Origin: Nesterenkonia natronophila
GTDB lineage: Bacteria; Actinomycetota; Actinomycetes; Actinomycetales; Micrococcaceae
Assembly (NCBI RefSeq): GCF_003595215.1
Contig: NZ_QYZP01000001.1
Span: 248,001 to 312,000 of the forward strand
Length of the DNA stretch: 64,000 nt
Reading direction: 5' to 3'
Shown here: positions 1 through 8,297 of the stretch, piece after piece
Numbering within the stretch: position 1 is the stretch's first letter
Layout of the letters: each line of letters opens with the position of its first letter
Translations under genes and position numbers: made by a program
The notes under the pieces: generated by a model
Databases searched by the model: none
Told to the model about the DNA's origin: nothing
Seen by the model: only the letters and a program-made list of their open reading frames with translations

Positions 1-414
1 CGGAGCTCCAGCGAGGCGGTCCACGTCGCCATGACCTCTGAGCTGCCGGTGGTCCCGGATGGCACTGAACCGGGGGCGACGACGACGCGGACCCGCCAAC
101 AGGTCAAGGTCACCAACGTTTCCAAAGTCACTACCGTGGCCGCGACCGGTTTGATGCTGAGCGTTCTGAATCCGCATGCTTGGGTCGACTCACTGGTGGT
201 ATTGGGCACCATGGCCAATGCATTCGGGCCCGACAAGTGGTGGTTTGCCTCCGGTGCTGTGCTCGCCTCCGTCATCTGGCTGAATGTGTTGGCCGGGGGG
301 TCGGCAATGTTGGCCAAGCTGCTGAGCCGTCCGCGAACCTGGCAGATCATTGATGCTGCGGTCGGTGTGATTATGTTGGCGGTGGCCGGGGTGCTCGCCT
401 TCACCGGCTTCTGA
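1..414 (+). CDS. LysE/ArgO-type amino-acid exporter, C-terminal part
   Basis: The reading frame is open from base 1, so the start lies outside the window. The visible 137 codons contain the LysE-family signature LNPHAWVDSLVVLG, followed by two hydrophobic stretches and a short C-terminus ending TGF. LysE/ArgO proteins are about 200 residues and export basic amino acids across the inner membrane; this fragment covers roughly the second half. A hydrophilic, Thr/Arg-rich segment before the signature fits the family's variable cytoplasmic loop. The gene converges on the FAD oxidoreductase that ends 18 bases downstream. Substrate cannot be told from this part. Confidence 0.8.
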   Translation, partial: RSSSEAVHVAMTSELPVVPDGTEPGATTTRTRQQVKVTNVSKVTTVAATGLMLSVLNPHAWVDSLVVLGTMANAFGPDKWWFASGAVLASVIWLNVLAGGSAMLAKLLSRPRTWQIIDAAVGVIMLAVAGVLAFTGF

Positions 415-431
415 GCTGAAGAATGAACGCC

Positions 432-2081
432 TCAGCTGGTGTGCGTGTCTCGCAGCACAGCGTTTGCGGCGTTGTAGCCGGACATCCCATGAGCGCCACC
501 GCCCGGCGGGGTGGCAGCGGAGCACGTGTAGATTCCCGCCATTCCCGCGGAGTAGGGACTGCGTATACTCGCCGGCCCGGCGAAAGTCTGGCCGATAGTC
601 GTCAGGCCGGCGCTGACACTGCCTCCCACGAGGTTCGCGTTCCAGGCCTCCAGCTCTGCTGGACCCCAGATCCTGCGCTCCAGGACTGCCTCCCGGAACT
701 GCGGTGCATAGCGGAGGATCTCCTGCTCTATCAGCTGGGCAGCGCGGGCGGTCCCTGCGGCATCCAGTCCCAAGGGCACATGGGCGTAGGCCCAGCTGAT
801 GGTTCGGTGGTCCGGAGTCCTGGAGTCGTCGGCGGCGCTGGGCTGAGCCACCAGGACGTAGGGACGTCCCGGGAGCACACCGCTGTTCGCCGCCGCCTCA
901 CTGGCGGTGATCTGTTCGGCGCTGCCGCCCAGGTGGACCGTGCCTGCTTGTCCCAGCTCCTCCCGCTGCCACGGAATGGGGCCATCCACCAGGTAGTCGA
1001 TCTTGACCACACCGGGACCGTACTGCCACCGCTTCATGCGGCGGGTGACCCGGTCGGTCAGGTGCAACCCGTCCAACTGGAGCATCTGCTGCGGTGTCAG
1101 ATCCAGCACGACGACGTCAGCGACCTCTTCCCCGGCATGTCGGCGGTTTATGCGGCCCTCGGCTCGCATGCCCTCGATCCGGTATCCGTGACGTTTGAGG
1201 CTCTTGCGAACCCCCTGGCTGGGTCCGGTGAGGGGAGCCTCCCGGATGGCGTTGACGCGGAAGTCGGTGACAATCTCGCCCCCGTGTGCGCTCAGGTCGG
1301 CGATGAGGGCATCCACCAGCTTCTGGGAGCCGCCGCGAATCACCGGCCAGCCCACGGTGTGCGCGGCTGCTGCGAGGATCACCCCCACGGCAGAGGTCAG
1401 CGGGCGGGTCAACGGTCCTGTGGAGTGCGCGGCCAGGCCGGCGAACAGTGCTCTACCCCGCGGAGTCTTGAAACTTCGCATCATATTTCGGGCCGGCATG
1501 GCGCCTACTGAGCCGAACGTCGCGAAAGCCACCCCTCGCTCTGTCCCGGCCACCAGGCTCTTCCTCAAGGCATCCGCGATACGCCTTGGGGTCAGCCCGC
1601 CACCAGGTTCATAGTGGTCGGTGATCCCCGTGAAGGGTCGGCTGGGGGGAGTGAAGATAGCGTCTCTGACTGCGTCCCAGTTGTTCACCAGCGGGCCGAT
1701 GACCCAGCGCCACAGCTCGGCATCCTCACCCAAGCCTTCGGCGGTCTGCTCCAGCGAGCGGTGAAGCAGTGCGGGGGAGGCGCCGTCGTCGTCCGAGGGG
1801 TGAGCAGCCGCGACCGCAGGGTGAACAAAGTCGATCCCACGGCTGAGGGCGTCCCGCCTTCCAAGAATCGATGCGTAGGCGCTGGAGGCGGCAGTGAGCG
1901 GGTGCACGCTGGAGCCGAGGTCGCTGATGAGTCCGGTGCCGAAGAGTTCCGCTGAGCGCGCTGCACCCCCGGGAAGCTCCGCCGCCTCATAGACGGTGAC
2001 GCGCCAACCGGCACGAGCCAGCGTGCAAGCGGCGGTGAGCCCATTGGGGCCGGATCCCACGATGGCGGCGTGCAGCGTCAT
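432..2081 (-). CDS. FAD-dependent oxidoreductase, phytoene-desaturase/PYROXD2-like
   Basis: A 549-residue protein that opens with a dinucleotide-binding fold: AIVGSGPNGLTAACTLARAG at residues 5-24 (GxGxxG class), then the acidic end of beta-2 (VYEA) and a GGAARS motif. The C-terminus carries a typical FAD-contact segment (GIYTCSAATPPGGGAHGMSG). This matches the NAD(P)/FAD oxidoreductases related to carotenoid desaturases and to animal PYROXD2. There is no carotenoid gene nearby, so a carotenoid role is unlikely and the substrate is unknown. The ATG at 2081 has AAGGTGA seven bases upstream. It converges on the LysE-type gene and stands alone. Confidence 0.8.
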   Translation of the reverse strand: MTLHAAIVGSGPNGLTAACTLARAGWRVTVYEAAELPGGAARSAELFGTGLISDLGSSVHPLTAASSAYASILGRRDALSRGIDFVHPAVAAAHPSDDDGASPALLHRSLEQTAEGLGEDAELWRWVIGPLVNNWDAVRDAIFTPPSRPFTGITDHYEPGGGLTPRRIADALRKSLVAGTERGVAFATFGSVGAMPARNMMRSFKTPRGRALFAGLAAHSTGPLTRPLTSAVGVILAAAAHTVGWPVIRGGSQKLVDALIADLSAHGGEIVTDFRVNAIREAPLTGPSQGVRKSLKRHGYRIEGMRAEGRINRRHAGEEVADVVVLDLTPQQMLQLDGLHLTDRVTRRMKRWQYGPGVVKIDYLVDGPIPWQREELGQAGTVHLGGSAEQITASEAAANSGVLPGRPYVLVAQPSAADDSRTPDHRTISWAYAHVPLGLDAAGTARAAQLIEQEILRYAPQFREAVLERRIWGPAELEAWNANLVGGSVSAGLTTIGQTFAGPASIRSPYSAGMAGIYTCSAATPPGGGAHGMSGYNAANAVLRDTHTS

Positions 2082-2272
2082 GGCCTCACCTTACGATGCG
2101 CTGCTGAGCGCTTGCAGCATCTGGCTGCGCACCCACCGGGTCAATACCCTGCCTTATCGGTTCTGCCCCTCGCTAGAGGCCGAGGCAAAGCCGAATTGGT
2201 GGGGTAGTTTGCTCCACGGTGACCTCCAGGAGGGCCACCGAAAGCTGTCAATCGGTCACAGCCGAGAGGTCT

Positions 2273-2284
2273 TTCAAATTTGAA
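2273..2284. promoter_or_regulatory. 12-bp perfect palindrome upstream of the flavin monooxygenase gene
   Basis: TTCAAATTTGAA is a perfect palindrome 35 bases before the chosen start of the luciferase-like gene. Size and AT-rich core resemble operators of small dimeric winged-helix repressors such as MarR or HxlR types. No regulator gene is adjacent, so the cognate protein is unknown. Confidence 0.4.
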
Positions 2285-2319
2285 GGAATGCCCTGGGTAA
2301 GATAGCGGTTGAGGTGATC

Positions 2320-3396
2320 ATGACTATCAGCACTGAGCGCTACAGCGATACTTTCGAGTTGGGCATCCACACCTTCGGCGATGTCACCAAGACCCCCGAC
2401 GGCTCCCGCGAGCTGTCGCAGCCTGAGGTCCTGCGCAATGTCTTGGATGAGGTGATTCTGGCTGACAAGGTGGGCGTGGACGTCGTCGGGATCGGTGAGC
2501 ACCACCGGCCGGACTACGCTGTTTCAGCTCCCGATATTGTCTTGGCTGCGGCCGGAGCGGCGACGCAGCGCATCAAACTGATTTCGGCGGTTACGGTGCT
2601 CTCTTCGGACGATCCGGTGCGGGTCTACCAGCGTTTCGCCACAATCGACGGTCTCACCGGCGGACGTGCGGAAGTCTCGCTGGGTCGCGGAAGCTTCATC
2701 GAGTCCTACCCCCTGTTCGGTTACGACTTGTCCGACTACGAGAAGCTGTTTGAGGAGAAGGTTGACCTCTTCGCCAAGCTCCGCGCGGAGGGGCCGGTCA
2801 CCTGGCGGGGAGAGACCCGGGGCGGGCTTCAGGAAGCAGAGATTTTCCCTAAGACAGAGCATGAGCGGGGGCTTCCGACCTGGATTGCTGTAGGCGGAAC
2901 ACCCAACTCGGTGGTGCGCGCCGCACGCCACGGAGTGGGCCTGGAGTTAGCGATCATCGGTGGGGCCCCGCAGCGCTTTGCACCGCTGGTGGACCTGTAC
3001 TACCGGGCGCTGGAGCAGTTCGGCCACGAACGCGACTTCAGAGTGGCCTCACACTCTCACGGGTTCATCGCGGACACAGACCAGAAGGCGCAAGAGATTT
3101 TCTACCCGGCGTGGGCTGATTCGATGTACAAGATTGGCCAGGAACGCGGCTGGGGCAATGGTTACCCCTCATGGGAACAGTATGAGCAGGAGATTATGCA
3201 CGGTGCTCTCTTTGTCGGTGCGCCGGATACGGTGGCGGAGAAGATCGTTCGGACGCAGAGGCAGCTCGGCATCTCGCGCTTCGGCCTGAAATACGGCAAT
3301 GGGTCATTGGCTCACGAGCACATGATGGAGGCCATCGAGCTTTATGGGACCAAGGTCAAGCCGCGGGTGCTCAAGCAGCTGGGCGTCCAGGCATAG
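2320..3396 (+). CDS. LLM-class flavin-dependent oxidoreductase (luciferase-like)
   Basis: A 358-residue bacterial luciferase-like monooxygenase. Visible family features are the N-terminal LGIHTF strand, the VGIGEHHRPDYAVSAPD segment, ISAVTVLSSDDPVRVYQRFATIDGLTGGRAEVSLGRG split over residues 85-125, and a C-terminal ISRFGLKYG strand. These proteins use FMNH2, made by a separate reductase, to oxygenate or oxidise small organic molecules; no flavin reductase gene is adjacent. A GTG at 2314 is possible, but ATG 2320 is preferred because GAGGTGATC at 2311-2319 matches the 16S tail. A 12-bp palindrome lies just upstream. Substrate unknown. Confidence 0.85.
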   Translation: MTISTERYSDTFELGIHTFGDVTKTPDGSRELSQPEVLRNVLDEVILADKVGVDVVGIGEHHRPDYAVSAPDIVLAAAGAATQRIKLISAVTVLSSDDPVRVYQRFATIDGLTGGRAEVSLGRGSFIESYPLFGYDLSDYEKLFEEKVDLFAKLRAEGPVTWRGETRGGLQEAEIFPKTEHERGLPTWIAVGGTPNSVVRAARHGVGLELAIIGGAPQRFAPLVDLYYRALEQFGHERDFRVASHSHGFIADTDQKAQEIFYPAWADSMYKIGQERGWGNGYPSWEQYEQEIMHGALFVGAPDTVAEKIVRTQRQLGISRFGLKYGNGSLAHEHMMEAIELYGTKVKPRVLKQLGVQA

Positions 3397-3480
3397 CGCT
3401 GCTTGAGTTCCTGTTCAGATGAGACCCAGGGAGCTCAGGCATATATACATATAATGCCGAGCATGCCGGAGACTAACACG

Positions 3481-4578
3481 ATGCGGGAACCAGCTTCCAG
3501 ACAACGCGAGGAACCGCAGAACGAAAGCCCCTCGGGGCCCGCCATTGCCATCTATTCCGACCGAGGGCGAACCTCCATGTGGGTCAGTCGGATGCTCACC
3601 GAACTGGAAGATCCTGACGGATCGGAAGGCGACTGGGCCTCCGACCTCAGCATCGTCCATAAACGTGCGGTGATTCCCCTGCGCCAGGACGCGACGCTGG
3701 ACCTTGACGAAGTCAAGAAGTGGGCCCAGGAGGACGAGGCTGACCTTACGGTGGTGGTCACAGAAATACCCCGGATGGCGGGCCGGCGCCCCAAACGGTC
3801 TGAGTTGCACTTCGCGGACTCGTTGGGTGTCATCTCGCTGCCCGCTCTTGGGCCGTTCCGGCTGCGCAAATGCCTGCGCAGAGAGTTGCGCATCTGCTTT
3901 GATGCGCTGCGCAATGGCAGCACAGAAGACGTTCAGCGGCACACTGGCCTCACCGCGCGGGTGGAGAACCAGAAGGGCGGTGACACCGTGTTCACCACCG
4001 CCCCCCGGTTCGTTCCGGCCCGAACCTGGACCACCCTGGGCATGGTCGCCAACAACGAGCCGCTCTGGTCCCTCCCGAAGCTCTCCGCAGTGTTCTCCGC
4101 CGCTGCGGCCACCGGTGCGTTCGGCGTCTTCTTCTCCACCATCTGGGAGATGGCCACGTTTCTGCCTGAATGGCGACTAGCAGCCGTCTCCGCCATCGCG
4201 GTCGTGGTCATGGTCTCCTGGCTAATTCTTGCCAACCGGCTGTGGGATCGCCCTGGGCCAGGTGGCAAGCGAGAGGCTTTCATGTACAACGCCTCCACTG
4301 TCATCAGTCTCTTGGTCAGCGTAGGAATCCTCTACCTCATGCTCTTCGTGGCCATCCTGCTAGTGGGACTGCTCCTGATTGATCCGGAGTTTCTCGGCGA
4401 CACCATCGGGGAGGAAGCTGCCCTGGGCAGCTATGTGGACATCGCATGGCTTTCGGCCTCCATGGGAACAGTTGCTGGGGCCATCGGCTCCAACTTTGAT
4501 GACGACGCCGACCTGAGGAACCTCACACAGGGCTCCCGAGAAATGCAGCGGTACCCTCGGGACGCTGAACAGCGGTGA
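3481..4578 (+). CDS. Actinobacterial membrane protein of unknown function
   Basis: The N-terminal half (about residues 20-160) is soluble and alternates beta strands and helices, including VVVTEIPRMAGRRP and GVISLPALGPFRLRK. The C-terminal half has about four hydrophobic segments (near residues 200-220, 235-257, 275-305 and 325-345) and a polar tail. I recall similar actinobacterial proteins being labelled methylene-tetrahydrofolate dehydrogenase in databases; nothing here supports an enzyme role. The frame is open from a TTG at 3403, with ATGs at 3454, 3463 and 3481. ATG 3481 is chosen because GGAG lies nine bases before it and the AT-rich block at 3440-3456 looks like promoter. Function unknown. 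Confidence 0.7.
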   Translation: MREPASRQREEPQNESPSGPAIAIYSDRGRTSMWVSRMLTELEDPDGSEGDWASDLSIVHKRAVIPLRQDATLDLDEVKKWAQEDEADLTVVVTEIPRMAGRRPKRSELHFADSLGVISLPALGPFRLRKCLRRELRICFDALRNGSTEDVQRHTGLTARVENQKGGDTVFTTAPRFVPARTWTTLGMVANNEPLWSLPKLSAVFSAAAATGAFGVFFSTIWEMATFLPEWRLAAVSAIAVVVMVSWLILANRLWDRPGPGGKREAFMYNASTVISLLVSVGILYLMLFVAILLVGLLLIDPEFLGDTIGEEAALGSYVDIAWLSASMGTVAGAIGSNFDDDADLRNLTQGSREMQRYPRDAEQR

Positions 4579-4590
4579 CTGGACAGCTGC

Positions 4591-5220
4591 CTAGGCGGAA
4601 ATTAGGTCGAGGACACCCACCCCAAGGAGTGCGAACCCGGCTCCCCATGCGGTGACGGAGACGAACATCCAGATCATCACCAGATGGCGATTTGCGCCGA
4701 AAGACACCATCAGGGGCGCGGTGAATTGGCTGGGGAGGGCTAGGGGGCCCAGGAGTGAGACCCCGGGAATTCCGAACTTGTCGAACAGGCGCTGTGTCTT
4801 GGCGCGGCGCTTTCGCTGTGAATTACTGAGGTCCTTGGGCCGCCTCCGCTTCATCACGGTGGACCGGATCCAGTGTGCGCCGTAGATGACCACAGCTAAG
4901 GAGAGCATGTTCCCGATAATCGCCGCGACCAGAGCCATCCAGAGTGGCATGCCGATGATCACTCCAATGAACGCTCCGAAGAAGGACTCGACCATCGGGA
5001 TCACCGAGATCGCGATGATGCCCAACCACTGCAGCGCCTCCGGGAGCCCGTCGGTCCAATTCCGCAGTCTTCCTGCCAACGAGTCCTCGGGCAGCAACAC
5101 CTCGGTGGGGTCCACCCCAGCATCCTGAGCGACGGTCAGTGCGGAGAGTGTTTCCGGGAGTGCATGAAGGGTCTCGAACATAGAGCTCAGTCTTTCTGAC
5201 TCAAGGGCACGGGACGTCAC
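4591..5220 (-). CDS. Small multi-drug export family membrane protein
   Basis: A 209-residue integral membrane protein with a hydrophobic pair near residues 45-115 (SVIPMVESFFGAFIGVIIG, then an ALVAAIIGNMLSLAVVIYG segment), a basic cytoplasmic loop rich in Lys/Arg (KRRRPKDLSNSQRKRRAK), and a re-entrant GIPGVSLLGPLALPSQF segment. This is the layout of the small multi-drug export family (Pfam Sm_multidrug_ex). Transport substrates are poorly known. The start may be GTG 5220 or ATG 5181; neither has a clear ribosome site. It lies downstream of the MarR gene on the same strand, a common regulator-exporter pairing. It converges with the preceding gene, 12 bases away. Confidence 0.75.
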   Translation of the reverse strand: MTSRALESERLSSMFETLHALPETLSALTVAQDAGVDPTEVLLPEDSLAGRLRNWTDGLPEALQWLGIIAISVIPMVESFFGAFIGVIIGMPLWMALVAAIIGNMLSLAVVIYGAHWIRSTVMKRRRPKDLSNSQRKRRAKTQRLFDKFGIPGVSLLGPLALPSQFTAPLMVSFGANRHLVMIWMFVSVTAWGAGFALLGVGVLDLISA

Positions 5221-5309
5221 CCTTGAGGGCTATATTCCACAGCACGGTCCGGAAGTTCCTACGTCTCAGGCATGAGCTGTGCCGTGTCTTCGCGGTCTTC
5301 CTGGCCGTG

Positions 5310-5894
5310 TCACTGGTCCGTGGCGCTGCAGACACTGCGGATCAGGCCGGTGAGGAACTTAGCGGCACCGGCGCGCTCTTCCTCCGTGAGCGATTCGGTC
5401 TCGCAGATCATCCGGGTGTGCATCTCGGTGAGCGTTGCCTTGACCTCACGGTCCGTTTCGTCCAGAATCTCCAGGCCGACTGAGCGTCGATCCTCCGGGT
5501 GAGGAGCTCGGCGGATATATCCGTCACGGCTCAGTCGATCCACAAGATTGCTGGTGGAGGCTGGGGTCATGTTGAGCGCGCGCGCAAGATCTCGCTGTCT
5601 GCAAACTCGGCCGGCGGATCGTTCGCGAAGCAAGAACCGCAGAGCGACTAGGTCAGTCTCTCCCATTCCCATCTCTTCGCACGTCCGAGCGCGCATGGCT
5701 GTCTCGGCTTCCCTATACTCCCGCAAGAGGTTCAGCAGCTTAACCGAACTGCAGGAGGACGGGTTCTCTGGATACCAGTATCCGCCGCCGTGTGTGACCT
5801 CCGGCTGTGGGGGAGCAGCATCGAGTGCCGGAGGCAGACGAGTGGTATCGGCGATCGCCTCACCGTCTGATAGTGCAGGTCGCTGGGGGCTCAT
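5310..5894 (-). CDS. MarR family transcriptional regulator
   Basis: A 194-residue regulator. The winged helix-turn-helix runs about residues 85-150: RQRDLARALNMTPASTSNLVDRLSRDGYIRR, then the wing APHPEDRRSV. This DRR-containing wing is the MarR hallmark. The 55 residues before the dimerisation helix are Pro/Ala-rich and not typical. The frame stays open upstream, but ATG 5894 follows GGAGGAGGTGACG and is clearly the start. The small multi-drug exporter gene lies downstream on the same strand, so ligand-relieved repression of an exporter is a reasonable guess. Two palindromes upstream (5946-5956 and 5964-5978) are candidate autoregulatory sites. Confidence 0.88.
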   Translation of the reverse strand: MSPQRPALSDGEAIADTTRLPPALDAAPPQPEVTHGGGYWYPENPSSCSSVKLLNLLREYREAETAMRARTCEEMGMGETDLVALRFLLRERSAGRVCRQRDLARALNMTPASTSNLVDRLSRDGYIRRAPHPEDRRSVGLEILDETDREVKATLTEMHTRMICETESLTEEERAGAAKFLTGLIRSVCSATDQ

Positions 5895-5945
5895 CGTCAC
5901 CTCCTCCACGCATCGTGAGCACTCTAACACCTTGCTTAACATCGC

Positions 5946-5956
5946 ATAACTGTTAT
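5946..5956. promoter_or_regulatory. Candidate MarR operator, first palindrome
   Basis: ATAACTGTTAT is a perfect 11-bp inverted repeat 52 bases upstream of the MarR start codon. Its centre is 20 bp from that of the next palindrome, so both would lie on the same face of the helix. Confidence 0.45.
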
Positions 5957-5963
5957 AGCGTCT

Positions 5964-5978
5964 AACTATCCAATAGTT
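5964..5978. promoter_or_regulatory. Candidate MarR operator, second palindrome
   Basis: AACTATCCAATAGTT is a perfect 15-bp inverted repeat (arms AACTAT/ATAGTT) between the MarR gene and the divergent gene at 6063. MarR dimers bind such 15-20 bp AT-rich palindromes. It could control both directions. Confidence 0.5.
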
Positions 5979-6062
5979 GTACTTTTCTGGTGCTCCTCTT
6001 TCCAAGGCGCGTAGTTGAGACGCATCTCAGGTGATACGCAAGGAATACGTCAGGAGCGCAGG

Positions 6063-6446
6063 GTGAGCATAGATAGTACGTCGAGTGAACTGTTGGATGA
6101 TTCGGGGCCTCCCCGCCAGGTGAATAGTGAGGTCTCGTCCCCTGAGGAGGTGCACGATGCGGGCGGAGAAAGCACCGCTGCGCCAGATCCGGCACACTAC
6201 GACCTGATCGCCAAGGCTGCGTCAGCAGGCATAATGTCTCACCGCCAAGTCGAGAGCGCTGTCGTAGAAATTTCGGGAGCCCCCGGGAGCCTTGCGGTTC
6301 ACCTCCGGTGCACTCTAATACCCAATGAGGATCCGACCCACGCGATCGACCACATCTCACAGGAACTACTCGCGGATGTCGAGAAGATCCTGGGTGAGGC
6401 GTTTGTCTCGCATGATCTCAATTTCACAGTCGCTCACTGCGGCTAG
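6063..6446 (+). CDS. Hypothetical protein, weakly AmaP/Asp23-cluster-like
   Basis: A 127-residue protein. Residues 1-45 are acidic and low in complexity; residues 50-127 form an alpha/beta domain (SAVVEISGAPGSLAVHLRC, then helix, then VSHDLNFTVAHCG). That pattern of two strands, a DPTHAIDHISQELLADVEKI helix and a final strand resembles the soluble domain of the alkaline-shock membrane anchor AmaP, or other small proteins encoded in actinobacterial Asp23/Gls24 clusters, but the likeness is weak and no asp23 gene is present. GTG 6063 is chosen because AGGAG lies six bases before it. The next gene follows after 25 bases and encodes a small membrane protein, so the two probably work together. Confidence 0.6.
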   Translation: MSIDSTSSELLDDSGPPRQVNSEVSSPEEVHDAGGESTAAPDPAHYDLIAKAASAGIMSHRQVESAVVEISGAPGSLAVHLRCTLIPNEDPTHAIDHISQELLADVEKILGEAFVSHDLNFTVAHCG

Positions 6447-6471
6447 ACCGATACGTACGTAAGAGGTCACT

Positions 6472-6681
6472 ATGGATATGGCACTTATTCACACCATCAA
6501 TGCTTTCGCCTGGCCGCTGCTGACGCTAGCGGTCCTTCTGGGTATGTGGAAGCTCCTCATGACGGTGCACACGCGCCGTACAGCACGCAGAAGCAACGCT
6601 CACGGGGACCACGCCGCTACTGCCGGTGTGGTACCCCTCGCCCCCATCCCACGCGGACCGGGAGAGATCTCCAACGTCTGA
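6472..6681 (+). CDS. Small single-pass membrane protein
   Basis: A 69-residue protein with one hydrophobic segment (AFAWPLLTLAVLLGMWKLLM, residues 12-31) followed by a basic stop-transfer region (HTRRTARR) and a flexible tail. The likely topology is N-out/C-in. AGAGGT lies six bases before ATG 6472. It follows the preceding gene closely and probably shares its transcript. Not recognised as a named family. Confidence 0.55.
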   Translation: MDMALIHTINAFAWPLLTLAVLLGMWKLLMTVHTRRTARRSNAHGDHAATAGVVPLAPIPRGPGEISNV

Positions 6682-6732
6682 CAGGGCCGACGGGCCCGGC
6701 CTCCCTGCTGCCGGGCCCCGTGACCCCTGAGG

Positions 6733-8124
6733 TCAGCTGTCGAGCTTCTGCTCGTTCAGTCGGACCAGGCGCTCATTGGTGAACTCACGCAGGGCCCACT
6801 GGGCATTTTCCCTGCCATAGCCTGAATTGTTGATCCCGCCGAACGGGAACTCCGGGCTGGAGTCCATATGGGTGTTGACGAACGTCATCCCTGCGTTGAT
6901 GCTTTCGGCCAGCTTCTGCCCGCGCTCCACGTCTGTGGTCCAGACCGAAGCCATCAGGCCGTACTGCGTGCTGTTGGCGATCCGGAGAGCGTCCTGTTCG
7001 TCCTGAGCTCTGAACACCATGACAGCGGGGCCGAACAGTTCGTTGCAGCCAAGGTCGCTGTTGAGGTCGATGTCGCTCAGCAGTGCCGGTGACATGAACC
7101 AACCGTCGCGGTTCAGCTTCTCTCCACCGGTGTGCAGGGTAGCGCCGGCGCTGACCGCTTCTTGGATGCGCTCCACGACTTCGTCGCGGGCGCCTTCCGA
7201 GGAGAGCGGTCCCATGTCGGTATCAGGGTGGTCATAGGGGCCGACAGTCACGGCGTTCACCGCGTCTTTAGTGGCATCGAGGAACTCGTCGTAGAGGTGA
7301 TCCAAGACGATGAACCGTTTGGGCGAGGTGCAGACCTGGCCCGCATTGGCAGTCCGGAGGGTCACCAGTTTCTTGGCCAGGGCGGCGACGTCGTCGGTGT
7401 CAAGGACGATGGCCGGGTCATTGCCTCCGAGCTCCAGCACCGATTTCTTGAGGTACTTGGCGGCCAGGCTGGCCACCGAGGCGCCTGCGCTCTCGGAGCC
7501 GGTCAGTGAGACGCCTTTGACGCGGAAGTCCTGAAGGATCTGTTCCGCATCGCTGCTGTTGAGGTAGATGTTCGTGTAGACGCCCTGTGGCAGGCCGGCT
7601 TCTTCGAGGATCTCCTGGAATTTCTGCGAAGACTCCGGACAGATAGCTGCCTGCTTCATCATGATGGCGTTGCCGACCATCAGGTTAGGCAGGGTGAAGC
7701 GGGCGATCTGGTTGAAGGGAAAGTTCCACGGCATGATGCCCAGCAGGACTCCGAGGGGATCATGCTTGACGTAGGTACGGTCAGCTCCCTGGGCTTCGGG
7801 CAGCTCAGTGGGTTCCAGGAACTCGCCGGCATTCTTGGAGAACCAGCGGGCTCCAAAGGCGACCTTCTTCACCTCTGCAATACCTTGTTTGAGAGGCTTG
7901 CCCATCTCTCGGCCGATGATGTGGGCCAGCTCCTCAGCGCGGGATTCGAAGATGTCAGCGGCGCGGCTGAGCACGGCGGCGCGTTCCTCCACAGTGGTGC
8001 GGCTCCACTTATGAAAGGCTTCGTCGGCTGCTTGGATGACTCCGGGAATCTCTTCGACTGCCAGTGACTCGAAGGTTTTTTCGACTTCTCCGGTATTTGG
8101 GTTCGTGACTGCGAATGTACTCAT
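6733..8124 (-). CDS. gabD: Succinate-semialdehyde dehydrogenase-type aldehyde dehydrogenase
   Basis: A 463-residue aldehyde dehydrogenase. Visible motifs are GIMPWNFPFNQIARF, the SLTGSESAG cofactor turn, VLELGGNDPAIV with the general-base Glu (about residue 231), NAGQVCTSPKRF with the nucleophilic Cys (about 265), and ELFGPAVMVF. The short N-terminus and ICPESSQKF segment fit the subgroup that oxidises succinate semialdehyde to succinate with NAD(P)+. A GABA/5-aminovalerate transaminase lies at 23 kb, so this enzyme could finish GABA or, acting on glutarate semialdehyde, 5-aminovalerate breakdown; that link is inferred. A TTG at 8136 is an alternative start. It diverges from an aldo/keto reductase gene. 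Confidence 0.82.
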   Translation of the reverse strand: MSTFAVTNPNTGEVEKTFESLAVEEIPGVIQAADEAFHKWSRTTVEERAAVLSRAADIFESRAEELAHIIGREMGKPLKQGIAEVKKVAFGARWFSKNAGEFLEPTELPEAQGADRTYVKHDPLGVLLGIMPWNFPFNQIARFTLPNLMVGNAIMMKQAAICPESSQKFQEILEEAGLPQGVYTNIYLNSSDAEQILQDFRVKGVSLTGSESAGASVASLAAKYLKKSVLELGGNDPAIVLDTDDVAALAKKLVTLRTANAGQVCTSPKRFIVLDHLYDEFLDATKDAVNAVTVGPYDHPDTDMGPLSSEGARDEVVERIQEAVSAGATLHTGGEKLNRDGWFMSPALLSDIDLNSDLGCNELFGPAVMVFRAQDEQDALRIANSTQYGLMASVWTTDVERGQKLAESINAGMTFVNTHMDSSPEFPFGGINNSGYGRENAQWALREFTNERLVRLNEQKLDS

Positions 8125-8297
8125 ACCCTTATTCAAGACCTGATCGGGCGCCGAGTCGAGGGATTTCGGTGAGAGCTAAGAACTAGTCCCCGGATTCGTT
8201 CGCGCAGAGGCTGGTGCGCGTCGCCTGCTGCCGCTTGGGCAGTAGTCTGATAAGCAGCGCTCGATTCTCACCTGCCCCTGCTGCGACTGGAACCCCC

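Noticed and set aside
423..1511. 362-codon open frame on the + strand
   Set aside because: It lies antisense to the FAD oxidoreductase, has no ribosome site and shows no family motifs; such long shadows are normal in high-GC DNA.
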